DNA of 64,000 nucleotides from Streptomyces sp. NRRL S-1022 (GTDB taxonomy: Bacteria > Actinomycetota > Actinomycetes > Streptomycetales > Streptomycetaceae). Of the stretch, positions 16,544 through 26,400 are shown in pieces. How positions within the stretch are numbered: the stretch's first letter is position 1; each line of letters opens with the position of its first letter. The stretch covers positions 1 through 64,000 of the forward strand of contig NZ_JOIU01000029.1 in NCBI RefSeq assembly GCF_000720135.1, written 5' to 3'. Below the pieces are notes generated by a model. It saw only the letters and a program-made list of their open reading frames with translations, was not told the origin of the DNA and did no database searches. A program made the position numbers and the translations under genes.

Positions 16544-19500
16544 ACGCCCCCGGAGCGCCGGCGGACCGCCGCCGCCCGCACGGTCTCCTGCGTCACCGTT
16601 CCCCCCGCGTCGTCCCGGGCCGAGGCCCGCAAGGACACGGACGGCGCGCCGCGCGGCACGGTCAGCGTGCCGCGCCAGGAGGCGCCCCGGCCGGCGCGCA
16701 GCGGGACCGTGCGCCAGGTCGCGCCGTCGTCGTACGACACCTCCAGCCGCCCGCCGCCGAGCCGCCCGGACCCGGCCGCCCCCGCCACGTACGCGGCGCT
16801 CAGCGCGACCGCTGTCCGCCGTCCCCCGCGCACCGCACCGGTGAGGTCGGTGTCGAGGGCGTAGGCGAGGTTGATCAGCGGCAGGTACGTCCAGTGGTCC
16901 TCGGGGGTGGCCGCCGAGCGGAAGGTCCACTCGGTGTGGCCCCGGGTGGCGAGCGGCCAGCGGGCGGCGTCCAGCGCGGTGTCGGTGACGACCCGGTACG
17001 CGTGCTCGCCGGCCGGCGCGTCCTCCACCGAGACGGCGGGACCGGTCCGCCGGTCGGCCAGGGTGCCGTCCACGGACACGGCCGTGGTCTGGCTCATGCC
17101 GCCGTCCTCGCTCCACACGTCGCCGAAGCCGGTGTGGTCGGGCCCGGAGTCGCCCCAGCCGGGCACGTTCAGCCGGATCCGGTTCCCTGCGCGTTGCTGG
17201 CCCCAGCCGAGCCCGGTGCCCAGCCACGGGTGCCACACCGGCCGGAACCAGTTCAGCACCGGCCGGGTTCCGCCGGTGTAGCGGACCAGCCCGCCGCGCT
17301 CCTCCAGGGCGCCGCCGGCGGTGCTGACGGACTCGTGCCACAGCTGGCCGGGGCCGGTGGAGACGTAGTCGGTGCGCTCGGCGGGCAGGGCGACGCTCTC
17401 CTGGAAGCCGAGGCCGATCGGGAAGGCACCGGTCACCGAGTACCGGAACTCGCCGCCGTGCTGCGGCCGGGGGGCGTGGAACCGCACCCGCACGGCGGCC
17501 AGTTCGCGGTCGCCGGGCGCGTAGGTGAGGTCTCGGTCCGGGATCGCGCCCCGGTGGCCCTCGGCGAGGTCGTACACGTACGGCGAGTCGGCGGTGCCGG
17601 TCATGTCGACCCGGCCCGCCGCCCGGAGGCGTGCCGCGTCGGCCGCGTTCACGGTGGCGATCTGCAGCGGCCGGCCGGCGTTGTCGTCGGTGCCCCACCA
17701 GGCCATCAGCCGGCCGGGCGCGTCGTCCGTCACGAACAGGGCCTCGGCGCCCGCGTCCTGCGCGGCGCGGGCGAGCGCGGCCGGGTCGGCGCCGTCGCCG
17801 AGGCGGGCGAGGACGGCCTTGCCGGACACCCCGGTGACGGGTCCGTCGCCCACGTCCACCAGCGGCAGCCGGGTGCGGCCCTCGACGAGGGTGCCGCCGG
17901 GCTGGACGGTGGCCTCGGCGACGCCCCTGACCTCAAGACGCGGCTCGGCCAGCCGCCACACGGTCCGGTACTCGAAGCTGCCCCGCGTGGCCTTCGGGGT
18001 GGGCGCGGCGAACACGCTGTCGTAGGTGAGGGGCACCTGGACCGCGCCGAACAGGTCGGCGCCGCCGGCCTGCCGGTCGTACTCCATGAGGAGCTGGCGG
18101 GTCTCGGTGCGCCGGTGCACGCGGGCGCCGATCTCCCGCAGCGCCCGGCCGTCCAGGGCGACCTCGCGGTCCCGGTCGAGGGTGACCTCGGGGGCGGCGA
18201 GGAAGCCGAGGCCGAGGGAGTCGGCGCCGTGGCTGCCGCGCACGTCGAGGAAGGAGGCGAGGCAGTAGGTGCCCGGCCGCAGGCGCAGCCTGAGCGTGCC
18301 GGAGCCGTCGACGTGGGCGGGTTCGGCGTCCGCGCCCCCGGCGAGCCGCTGCACGGTGAGGTCGGCGGCGGCGGGCGCGCCCGACCGGTCCTCGACGTGG
18401 ACGGTGAGGGTGTACCGCTCCTCCTCCTTGACCAGCCCGAACACCGTGTGCGCGACGGTGCCGCCGGTCTGGTCGGTGGCCACGATCCGTCCGCTCGTCC
18501 CACCCACCGGCGCCTTGGAGCCGTCGCCGGTGACGGTGGTGGCGGCGGTGCCGTGCGCGGGGACGGTGAGGGTGTCGTCGGCGAGGGTGGCGACGCCGTC
18601 CGGGGCGCCCCGCACCGCGAGACTCAACCGCACCGGCCGGCCGGAGTCGTTGGCGTAGGTGAGGGTCCGGGTGACGGGCCGGCCGGCGTCGTACGGCCAG
18701 CTGAGGAAGCCGAGGTCGGCGCTGCCGGTGGCGGTGACCGTCGCGCGTACCGCGTCCGGGACGCTCACCCGGCCCGCGCCCAGGAGGTAGGCGGGGGCGT
18801 CCAGTTGCCGGGAGGTGGACATCAGCGCGTCCTTCAGCCGGGCGCCGGTCCAGTCGGGGTGCCGCTCGGCGAGCAGCGCCGCGACGCCCGCGACCTGCGC
18901 GGTGGCCATGGACGTGCCGCTCATGGAGGTGTAGTCGCCGGTGCCCGGCAGGAGTCGGGAGCGGGCGGCGAGGACGTCGACGCCGGGGGCGGACAGGTCG
19001 GGCTTCAGGGCGTGGTCGCCGTAGCGGGGGCCGGCGGAGGTGAAGGGGGCGGGCTGGTCGGCGGCGTCCACCGCGCCGACGGTGAGGGCGGCGTCGGCGG
19101 CGCCGGGCGAGCCGATGGAGGAGGGGGCGCCGGTGTTGCCGGCGGCGACGACGAACAGCGCGCCGGTCTCCCCGGAGAGGGCGTCCACCGCCTGCGCCAT
19201 GGGGTCGGTGCCGTCGCTGGGCTCCGCCGTCCCCAGGCTCATGGAGACGATCCGGGCGTGCACGTCCCGGGCCGCCCACTCCATCCCGGCGATGATCTGG
19301 GACTCGCTGCCCGAGCCCTGGTCGCTCAGCACCTTGCCGACGGCGAGGTTCGCGCCGGGCGCCACCCCCCTCTCCCTGCCGTCGGAGGCGGCGCCGCTGC
19401 CGCCGACCGTGGAGGTGACGTGGGTGCCGTGGCCGTCGCGGTCGGCGACCTCCTCCCCGTCGACGAAGCTGCGGGCGGCGCTCACCCGGCCGGCCAGGTC

Positions 19501-20172
19501 GGGATGGCCGAGGTCGGCGCCCGTGTCCAGGACGGCGACCGTGACGCCCTTGCCGGTCAGTCCGGCGTCCCAGGCCGCGGCCGTGCCGATCTGGGCGTTG
19601 CTCGCGGCCAGGTCGGCCCTCACCCGCCCGTCGAGCCACACCGTGCGGATGCCGGACGTCCGGGTGAACGACCGCCAGAAGGTACGGCCCCGGCCGGCCG
19701 CCACGGCCGCCCCGCGGACACTGGGCAGCGCGCGGACGCGTTGGGCACCGGCCGGGGTCGCGGCCCGTACTCCCTTGTCGTAGGTCACGATCAGCGGCAG
19801 CGCGTCGGATCCGGCGTCGGTGAGCCCCTGCCGGATCAGGCCGCCGACGTCGAACAGCCGCCGGTCCAGGGTTCCCGCGCGCAGGTACGGCAGCGCCTCG
19901 TCCGGTACGACGGTGAGGTCCCCGTCGCTGCGCTGCGTCCGTACCGCCCCGGTGGCGCCCACGGGCCGCCGGACGGTGACCGTCTGCCTGCCGTGCCCGA
20001 GGCCGGTGACGGTCACCCGGTCACCGGTGACGAGGGTGACGGTGGTGCTCCCGTCGCTGCCGGGGCCGGGGCCGGGGGTGGGCGCCGCGGCCGCCGGGAC
20101 GACCGGGAGCAGGGCGCTCAGCAGCCCCGCCGTGAGCAGGACGGCCCCGCCTCTGACTGGTCGTGTGCTCAT
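16405..20172 (-). CDS. Large secreted subtilisin-like serine protease (S8)
   Basis: A 1255-residue exported protease, ATG 20170-20172 after GAGG. A Sec signal peptide (AVLLTAGLLSALLPVVPAAA) is followed by a propeptide to about residue 190, then the S8 domain with D216 (VAVLDTGAD), H248 (DGHGTHVTSTVGG), oxyanion N346 (VVAAGN) and S421 (SMSGTSMATAQVAG). About 700 residues of beta-sandwich-like C-terminal domains follow, including EALFVTDDAPGRLMAWWGTD, a possible PA-like segment. The family-like part ends near VTQETVRAAAV; the frame then continues about 46 residues antisense to the carboxyltransferase gene before a stop at 16405. That tail is low in order and may reflect a lost stop codon. The gene is divergent from the VMAP-type cluster. 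Confidence 0.9.
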   Translation of the reverse strand: MSTRPVRGGAVLLTAGLLSALLPVVPAAAAPTPGPGPGSDGSTTVTLVTGDRVTVTGLGHGRQTVTVRRPVGATGAVRTQRSDGDLTVVPDEALPYLRAGTLDRRLFDVGGLIRQGLTDAGSDALPLIVTYDKGVRAATPAGAQRVRALPSVRGAAVAAGRGRTFWRSFTRTSGIRTVWLDGRVRADLAASNAQIGTAAAWDAGLTGKGVTVAVLDTGADLGHPDLAGRVSAARSFVDGEEVADRDGHGTHVTSTVGGSGAASDGRERGVAPGANLAVGKVLSDQGSGSESQIIAGMEWAARDVHARIVSMSLGTAEPSDGTDPMAQAVDALSGETGALFVVAAGNTGAPSSIGSPGAADAALTVGAVDAADQPAPFTSAGPRYGDHALKPDLSAPGVDVLAARSRLLPGTGDYTSMSGTSMATAQVAGVAALLAERHPDWTGARLKDALMSTSRQLDAPAYLLGAGRVSVPDAVRATVTATGSADLGFLSWPYDAGRPVTRTLTYANDSGRPVRLSLAVRGAPDGVATLADDTLTVPAHGTAATTVTGDGSKAPVGGTSGRIVATDQTGGTVAHTVFGLVKEEERYTLTVHVEDRSGAPAAADLTVQRLAGGADAEPAHVDGSGTLRLRLRPGTYCLASFLDVRGSHGADSLGLGFLAAPEVTLDRDREVALDGRALREIGARVHRRTETRQLLMEYDRQAGGADLFGAVQVPLTYDSVFAAPTPKATRGSFEYRTVWRLAEPRLEVRGVAEATVQPGGTLVEGRTRLPLVDVGDGPVTGVSGKAVLARLGDGADPAALARAAQDAGAEALFVTDDAPGRLMAWWGTDDNAGRPLQIATVNAADAARLRAAGRVDMTGTADSPYVYDLAEGHRGAIPDRDLTYAPGDRELAAVRVRFHAPRPQHGGEFRYSVTGAFPIGLGFQESVALPAERTDYVSTGPGQLWHESVSTAGGALEERGGLVRYTGGTRPVLNWFRPVWHPWLGTGLGWGQQRAGNRIRLNVPGWGDSGPDHTGFGDVWSEDGGMSQTTAVSVDGTLADRRTGPAVSVEDAPAGEHAYRVVTDTALDAARWPLATRGHTEWTFRSAATPEDHWTYLPLINLAYALDTDLTGAVRGGRRTAVALSAAYVAGAAGSGRLGGGRLEVSYDDGATWRTVPLRAGRGASWRGTLTVPRGAPSVSLRASARDDAGGTVTQETVRAAAVRRRSGGVHTMPRTTPSSTRSCGRMRSWSAVASTSCGGRFRMAAASSGAITEK

Positions 20173-20314
20173 CCACGCCTCTTCTCGTGCGGTCCTGACG
20201 GTCCGGGCGGTGCGCGTGCCGGGACGAGTGTCGGCGCAAAGGGCGGACAGGTCACCCCCCTTGCGCCACAATGGAGTTGGTCGTGGATCAGGAGTGCGGG
20301 GGTCGGTCGGCGTC

Positions 20315-20704
20315 ATGAACAGGCTGGTGGAGTTCACCACGGAGGACGGCGCCGTGGTCGTCGTGGAGAGCGCGGACACGGTGGGCGGCGCCAAGCTCGT
20401 CTCCCGCGGTGAGGGCCCGGCCGCCCAGGCCACCCGTACCTTCGAGGGCGCCCTCGACAGCGTGCGCGCGGCGGCCCACTCCGCGCTGCGGGTCTTCCGG
20501 GACGGCAGCCTGCGGCCGGACTCGGTGGAGCTGGAGTTCGGGGTGAAGCTGAGCGCGGAGGCCGGCGCGGTCATCGCCAAGGGCGCGGCGGAGGGGCAGC
20601 TGGTGGTGCGGCTGGCGTGGTCGTCGGAGCGTGCGGCCGCCGGACCCGCCCCGGCCGCGGCCACACCGGCGAACGGCGTTCCGGGGCCGGCCCTGCCGGC
20701 ATGA
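20315..20704 (+). CDS. Trypsin-co-occurring domain protein (TRYPCO1/CU044_2847-like)
   Basis: A 129-residue protein, ATG 20315. The N-terminal beta strands (MNRLVEFTTEDGAVVVVES) lead into a helix (RTFEGALDSVRAAAHSALRV) and the hallmark ending SVELEFGVKLSAEAGAVIAK, then QLVVRLAW. This is the pattern of the small domain annotated CU044_2847, which I believe corresponds to trypsin-co-occurring domain 1. The last 25 residues are an Ala/Pro tail. In conflict systems described by Aravind and co-workers such domains accompany trypsin-like effector proteases and may recognise ligands or regulate them. Its stop overlaps the protease start (ATGA), so production of the two is coupled. The domain number is from memory. 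Confidence 0.75.
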   Translation: MNRLVEFTTEDGAVVVVESADTVGGAKLVSRGEGPAAQATRTFEGALDSVRAAAHSALRVFRDGSLRPDSVELEFGVKLSAEAGAVIAKGAAEGQLVVRLAWSSERAAAGPAPAAATPANGVPGPALPA

Positions 20705-22383
20705 GGGACGCTTCCTGGCAGGCCCGGATCGAGTGCGGGGGCCTGGTGGCGGGGGCGGGGTTCCTGGTGACCCCGAGCACGGTCCTGACCTGCGCGCACG
20801 TGGTGCAGGACAGTGAGCCGGACACCCTGACCGTGTCCTTCCCGAACCGGCCCGACCTGCCCGCGCTGCCCGCGACGGTGGCCGTGCACGGCGGCTGGGC
20901 GGGCGGCACCGCCGACCCGGGCGACCTCGCCGTCCTGGAACTGGCCGGGGAGGTCCCGTTGCGCCCGGCCCGGTTCGCCCCGCCGGACGCCTGGCACCGG
21001 CCGGCCGAGTGGGTCGTGGAGGCGTACGGCTTCCCGGCCGGCTACGAGGAGGGCCAGCTCGCCCGGTACCGCGCCGTGTCCACCACGCGGGTCGCCGGCC
21101 AGTGGGTGCAGCTGGAGGCCGTCACCGCCCACGGCCAGCCGTTGACGGAAGGCTTCAGCGGCGCCGCGGCGGCCCTCCCCGACGGCCGGGTGGTCGGCAT
21201 GATCGCCCAGCGGGCGGGCGAGCCCGGCGTCCTGGTGGCCCGGATGCTGCCCACCGAGACGCTGGCCCGCCACTGGCCCGGTCTCGGCGCGCTCGTCCCG
21301 GCCCGCGACGACGGCGAGGACCCGACCCCGCGGCTGTACGAGCTGGTACGGCGGGCCGAGGCCACCGGCCTCGCGTGCTCGCCGGACCAGCTGTTCGTGG
21401 ACGCCGTCGGCCCCTTCGGGCCGGAGCTGCCGCCCGGCGGCTTCCCGTCCCTGCGGGCGGCGGTCGGCTATGTGCAGTGGGAGGTCGTGCCGGCGGCGGA
21501 GGCACTGGCCCGGCTCGGCGACCGGCTGGCGGAGCTGCTGGACGGGCCCGCCACGGGCCCGGCGCGGACCGCGCCCTCGGGCGACCGGGCCCCGATCCTC
21601 GTCGAGATCGACCACAGCGGCGCGGGCACCGACCAGGTCACGGTCTCGGTGTCGGCCTACCGCGACGGCCGGCGGCGCCCGGTCGGCACGGCCCGGCTGG
21701 CCCGCGACGAGGTGCGGGAGTACGTGCAGCGGGGCATCGACCGGGCCTTCACCCATCTCGCGCCGGACGCCGAGGAACTGCTGGCCTTCGTGCTGCCCCG
21801 GGACCTGCTGAACCTGCCGGTGGCGCACTGGGCGTGCAGTACCGACGACCCCACCCCGCTGGGCTGTGCCCACCCCGTCGTCGTCAACGACCGCTACCGG
21901 CACCACAGCGGCCGGCTGCGGCACAAGCTCGGCAAGAAGTGGCGGAAACTGAGCACCGGCTCCGGCACCCCGCTGCACCGCGTCGACTGCGGCACCCCGG
22001 AGCACCCGCCCGGCCTGCGCAGACGCCTGGGCGAACAGGACGCCGCCCTGGTGGGTTTCGCCGCGCCGCCCGAGGGGCTGCCCGAGCACTTCGCCGTGGG
22101 CCTCACCCTGCCCGTGCCGGTGCTGGTGTGGCCACGCTCGGGCTGCCCCGGCCCGGCCGGACACCCCGAGCCGTGCCCCGGTACGGCGTTCCTGGACGCC
22201 CTGGCGCCCTGCGTCGAGGGCGTCCCGGCGGCCGAACTCCCACGCCACATACAGGCGTTGCGGGAGGAGGCCGAGGCCGCCGAGGAACCCGGGCGGCACT
22301 GGGCGAGGGACGTCCAGCTGCTCTGGGACGACCCACGGTGCTTTCCCGAGCCCCCCGCCAGCCTGCACTCCCCCGTCACCTGA
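20701..22383 (+). CDS. VMAP-type protein: trypsin-like protease plus VMAP-C-like domain
   Basis: A 560-residue cytoplasmic protein (no signal peptide), ATG 20701 overlapping the previous stop. Residues 10-195 form a trypsin/HtrA-like domain with an intact triad: H33 (LTCAHVV), D75 (ADPGDLAVLEL) and S153 (EGFSGAAA, where chymotrypsin-like enzymes have GDSGGP). Residues 205-275 form a small helical linker region. Residues 295-560 read as a VMAP-C-like domain: PILVEIDHSG, EELLAFVLPRDLLNLPVAHW, HPVVVNDRYR, and a late LLWDDPRCFPEPP. In VMAP ternary systems this protein is the effector, coupled to a MoxR ATPase and a vWA protein, both encoded just downstream. I infer that the protease is unleashed on activation by the AAA+ partner. 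Confidence 0.85.
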   Translation: MRDASWQARIECGGLVAGAGFLVTPSTVLTCAHVVQDSEPDTLTVSFPNRPDLPALPATVAVHGGWAGGTADPGDLAVLELAGEVPLRPARFAPPDAWHRPAEWVVEAYGFPAGYEEGQLARYRAVSTTRVAGQWVQLEAVTAHGQPLTEGFSGAAAALPDGRVVGMIAQRAGEPGVLVARMLPTETLARHWPGLGALVPARDDGEDPTPRLYELVRRAEATGLACSPDQLFVDAVGPFGPELPPGGFPSLRAAVGYVQWEVVPAAEALARLGDRLAELLDGPATGPARTAPSGDRAPILVEIDHSGAGTDQVTVSVSAYRDGRRRPVGTARLARDEVREYVQRGIDRAFTHLAPDAEELLAFVLPRDLLNLPVAHWACSTDDPTPLGCAHPVVVNDRYRHHSGRLRHKLGKKWRKLSTGSGTPLHRVDCGTPEHPPGLRRRLGEQDAALVGFAAPPEGLPEHFAVGLTLPVPVLVWPRSGCPGPAGHPEPCPGTAFLDALAPCVEGVPAAELPRHIQALREEAEAAEEPGRHWARDVQLLWDDPRCFPEPPASLHSPVT

Positions 22384-22415
22384 CGCCGCCCGCCCGTGAC
22401 CGAAGGATCCCTCCC

Positions 22416-23438
22416 ATGCCCCTGAGGCCCGTGTACACCGGCACAGCGGAGCCGCACGACGGCATCACCGAGCTGCCCCCGCCCCCGCCCTGGCGGGCCT
22501 TCGACGGCGAACCGGTGCTCGCGACCCCCGCCGCCACCGCCGACGCGGCGGCCACCTCCCCCGACCGCGCGCACCGCGCCGCCACCTACCAGCCCACCCC
22601 GCAGACGGTGCACCTGGTCAACGCGGCCCTCTACCTGCGCCGTCCGCTGCTGGTGACCGGCCCGCCCGGCACCGGCAAGTCCTCGCTGGTGTACGCGGTG
22701 GCCCGCGAGCTGAAGCTCGGCCCGGTGCTGCGCTGGAACATCACCAGCCGCAGCACGCTGCACGACGGTCTGTACCAGTACGACCCGCTCTCCCGGCTGT
22801 ACGCGGCCCGGCAGGCGGCGGCCGGCCCGGGGACCGCCGTCCCCGAGTCGGCCGTCGAGGACCATCTGCGGCTCGGCCCGCTCGGCACCGCCCTGCTCCC
22901 CTACGCCCGCCCCCGGGCGCTGCTCATCGACGAGATCGACAAGAGCGACCTGGACCTGCCCAACGACCTGCTCAACGTCCTGGAGGAGGGCCAGTACGAG
23001 ATCCCCGAGCTGGTCCGGGCCGCCCGCCAGACCCCGCGGGCCCAGGTGATGGCCGACGGCACCCACGACCGGGTCGCCGTGGACGGCGGCCGGGTCCGCT
23101 GCCGCGCCTTCCCCTTCGTGGTGCTGACAAGCAACGGCGAGCGCGAGTTCCCGCCCGCGTTCCTGCGCCGCTGCGTCACCCTGCGGCTGCGGCAGCCCGA
23201 CGACGCCCAGCTGGCCGCCATCGTCGACGCCCACTTCGACGGCGACCCCGGCGCCTACGCCGAGGCCCTGATCGCCCGCTTCCTGTCCCGTGCGGGCGGC
23301 GGCGAACTGGCCACCGACCAGCTGCTCAACGCGGTCTACCTGGCCCGCTCCGCCGACGTGTCCGCCGAGTCCCTGGACGAGCTGGCGGAACAGCTCATGC
23401 CGTACCTCGGTGAGGCGCAGCACCCCGATGCGTTCTGA
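22416..23438 (+). CDS. MoxR-family AAA+ ATPase
   Basis: A 340-residue ATPase starting at ATG 22416 behind AAGGA. A 60-residue Pro/Ala-rich N-terminus precedes the AAA+ core: Walker A VTGPPGTGKSS (82-90), Walker B ALLIDEIDKSD (about 168-177), sensor 1 VVLTSNGEREFPPAFLRR with candidate arginine fingers. The C-terminal lid is helical (ELATDQLLNAVYLAR). MoxR proteins act as ATP-dependent remodelers, usually with a von Willebrand A partner. Here it sits 32 bp after the VMAP-type protease and overlaps by 11 bp the gene for a vWA-like protein, completing the ternary set. The ATPase motifs are intact, so activity is expected. Confidence 0.93.
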   Translation: MPLRPVYTGTAEPHDGITELPPPPPWRAFDGEPVLATPAATADAAATSPDRAHRAATYQPTPQTVHLVNAALYLRRPLLVTGPPGTGKSSLVYAVARELKLGPVLRWNITSRSTLHDGLYQYDPLSRLYAARQAAAGPGTAVPESAVEDHLRLGPLGTALLPYARPRALLIDEIDKSDLDLPNDLLNVLEEGQYEIPELVRAARQTPRAQVMADGTHDRVAVDGGRVRCRAFPFVVLTSNGEREFPPAFLRRCVTLRLRQPDDAQLAAIVDAHFDGDPGAYAEALIARFLSRAGGGELATDQLLNAVYLARSADVSAESLDELAEQLMPYLGEAQHPDAF

Positions 23439-26400
23439 CCCCCCGGGCACCCCGGACCCGCTCGCCCGGCTGGCCGACGCCCTGGCCGGAGCGACGGGCG
23501 GGGCCCGCCCCACCCCGCTGGAGCTGGCCGAACTGCTGTGGCTGGCCCGGCAGCTGGACGGCGGCGACCCGGTGACCGGGGACGAGCGGACGCCGGCCCC
23601 GCGTCCGCGCCCGCAGGAGCGCCCGCCGGAGCCGTCGCGGCGGCCCCCCGCACGGCCCCGGCCGCGACCACCCGCCGACAGCCCGGAGCCGGATCCCCCG
23701 CCCGCGGCGCCCCCGCGGCAGCCCGCCCGCACACCGCTCCACCTGCCCGCCCCGGACACCGGGACCGGCCGGTACGCCCCCCTGCGGGCGCCCGCCCCCG
23801 CGATGATCCGCCACCCGCTGGCGCTGCAACGCGCGCTCCGCCCCGTCCACCGCCGTACCGACGCACCGGCCGGTCACCGGCTGGACGAAGAGGCGACGGC
23901 CGACCGCGCCGCCCGGCTCGGCGCGGCACCGGAACACTGGCTGCCGGTCCTGCGGCCCGCCCGGGAACGCTGGCTGCGGCTGAACCTGGTCCACGACACC
24001 GGCCCCACGATGCCCGTCTGGCGCCCCCTGATCCGCGAACTTCACGCGGTGCTGAGCCAGTCGGGCGTCTTCCGCACGGTGACCGCGGTCCCCGCCACAC
24101 CCGACGGCCGGGTCCCCGGCCACCGCGTGCCCGACCCGGCCGACGGCCGCACCGTCACCCTGATCGTCAGCGACTGCATGGGGCCGCAGTGGCGGCCGGG
24201 CCCCGCGGGCGACCGGTGGCAGGCGACCCTGCGCCGCTGGACGCGCCGGCTCCCCGTGGCCGTCGTCCAGCCCCTCCCCGAGTACCTGTGGCGCGACACC
24301 GCGCTGCCGGCCGAACCGGGCCTGCTGCGGGCGCCGTTCCCGGCCGCCCCGACGGCGGCGCTGTCCTTCGTCCCGTACGACGCCGACCCCACGCCGTACC
24401 GCGCGCCGGACGTCGTCCCGCTGCCCGTCCTGGAGCCGGAACCCCGCTGGGTGGCCAACTGGGCGGGACTGCTGGCGTCGGCGGACGGGACGGCCCGGCC
24501 CGCGTCGGCGGCACCGCTGGGACGGGTGCCGGACGCCGCGACCCGGACGGACCTGACCCGGCTGACCCCCGAGGAACTGGTCCTGCGGTTCCGCGCGACC
24601 GCCTCGCCGGAGGCCTACCGCCTGGCCGGCCACCTCTCCCTGGGCCGCCCGGACCTGCCGGTGATGCGCCTGGTCCAGCGGGCGGTCGAGCCCGATCCGC
24701 GTCCGCAGCACCTGGCCGAGGTCATCGTCGGCGGGCTGCTGACCGTGACGGACGGGCCGCCGGGCTCGTACGCCTTCCGCCCCGGCGTCCGCGAGCTGCT
24801 GCTGCGCGGCCTGCCCCGGTCGTCCCGGGGCCGTACGGCGGAACTGCTCGCCCGGGTGGGCGCGCTGATCGACGAGCGCGCGGGGTCGGCCCCCGGGGAG
24901 TTCCGGGCGGTGGCACCGGTGGCGGTCGGCACGGGGGCGGCGGGTCCGGCCGCGGAAGGGGAGGCGTTCGCGACGGTACGGCCGGACAGCGTGCGCCGGC
25001 TGACCGGAGACGGGCCGCGGACGGTGCCACCGGCCCTGGAGAGCCGTTACCGGCTGCTGCGCCGGATGAGCCCGGGCGGGTCCACCTGGCTGGCCGAGGA
25101 CCCGGAGACGGCCCGGACGGTGGTCCTGCGGCTGCACCGGCCGCTCACCGACCGGTGGCGGCGCGCGGCCTTCCTGCGGGAGGCGAACGCACTGAAGGAG
25201 CTGCGCCACCGGAACGTGGTGAGCGTCCACGACGCCGGCATCGAGGGAGACGTCCCGTACGTCGTCATGGAGCACCTGGACGGCATCCCGCTGAACGCCC
25301 TGGCGGCACCCGGCGGCTACCGACTGCCGGCACCCCTGACGGTGTCCGTCGGGGCGCAGCTCGTGCGCGCCCTGGAGGAGGCACACAGCCACTGGGTACG
25401 GCACGGCGCAGTCGGCATGTCCCGGGTCGTCCTGCTGCCCGACGGAACGGTGAAGCTCACCTCGTTCGAGCCGGGCCAGTCCGCCAAGGTGCCGAGGGAC
25501 GAGGACCTGCGGGCGCTGGGCGAGCTGATGCTCCAGCTGGCCGCCGGGAGCACGCGGGAGGGCCCGGAAGGCCCGCTGCCCCATCTCCCCGAGCGGTTGC
25601 GCCCCCCGTACGCGCGGGCGCTCACCCTGATGTCGACGTCGCTGTACCGGTACGGCGGTGCGCTTCGGCTCTGCGACGACCGCCTGCTGGCCCGCGCCCG
25701 GGAGGCGTACGACCAGCGGCGCAGCTACACCGTCCTGGGGCCGTTGACCGTCCGAGTGGGCGGGCGTTCCGTGGAGTTGGAGCCGCTCGCGGGCGCGCTG
25801 CTCGCCATGCTGCTGCTCCGGCACGGCCGCGGGGTGACCCACGACGAGCTGCGGGCCGGCCTGTGGGGCGCCGCCGAGGAACCGGGGGACGCGCTGGCCG
25901 TACTGGGGCGGCTCGCGTCCGGGCTGCGCGCGGCCCTGGGACCCGGTGTCCTGGCCACGCTCCCCGACGGCTACGCCCTGCACACCAGCGCGGACCGCGT
26001 GGACCTGCTCCGCTGCCAGGACCGGGAGCGCCGGGCGACCGAGCTGGCCGCCCGGCAGTACCCGCAACGCGAAGCCGGAGCCCGGCTGGACGAGGCACGC
26101 CGCCTGCTGGACGAGGCACTGGGCCTCTGGCGCGACCCCGGCCCGCTCGCCGGCGTGCCCGGCCCCGCCGCCCGTACCGCCCGGAACCGCCTGCTCCGGC
26201 TGCGGCACGCCCTGTACCGCAAGCGCGCCGAACTCGACCTCGACCGGGGCCGGTACGAGCGCGCGGCGCAGGACCTCTCGGAGCTCTTGCGGGCGTACCC
26301 GGCCCGCGAGGACTACCGCCGTCTGCTGCTGACGGCACTGCGGCACCTGGGCCGGCTCGACGAGGCGCTGGAGGTGTTCGAGGAGTACACCCTCTCCGGC

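Noticed and set aside
16048..20412. A 1454-codon plus-strand open frame antisense to the subtilase
   Set aside because: Same shadow effect; no recognisable domain, no ribosome binding site and repeated Gly/Val/His-rich stretches, while the opposite strand has the full S8 triad.
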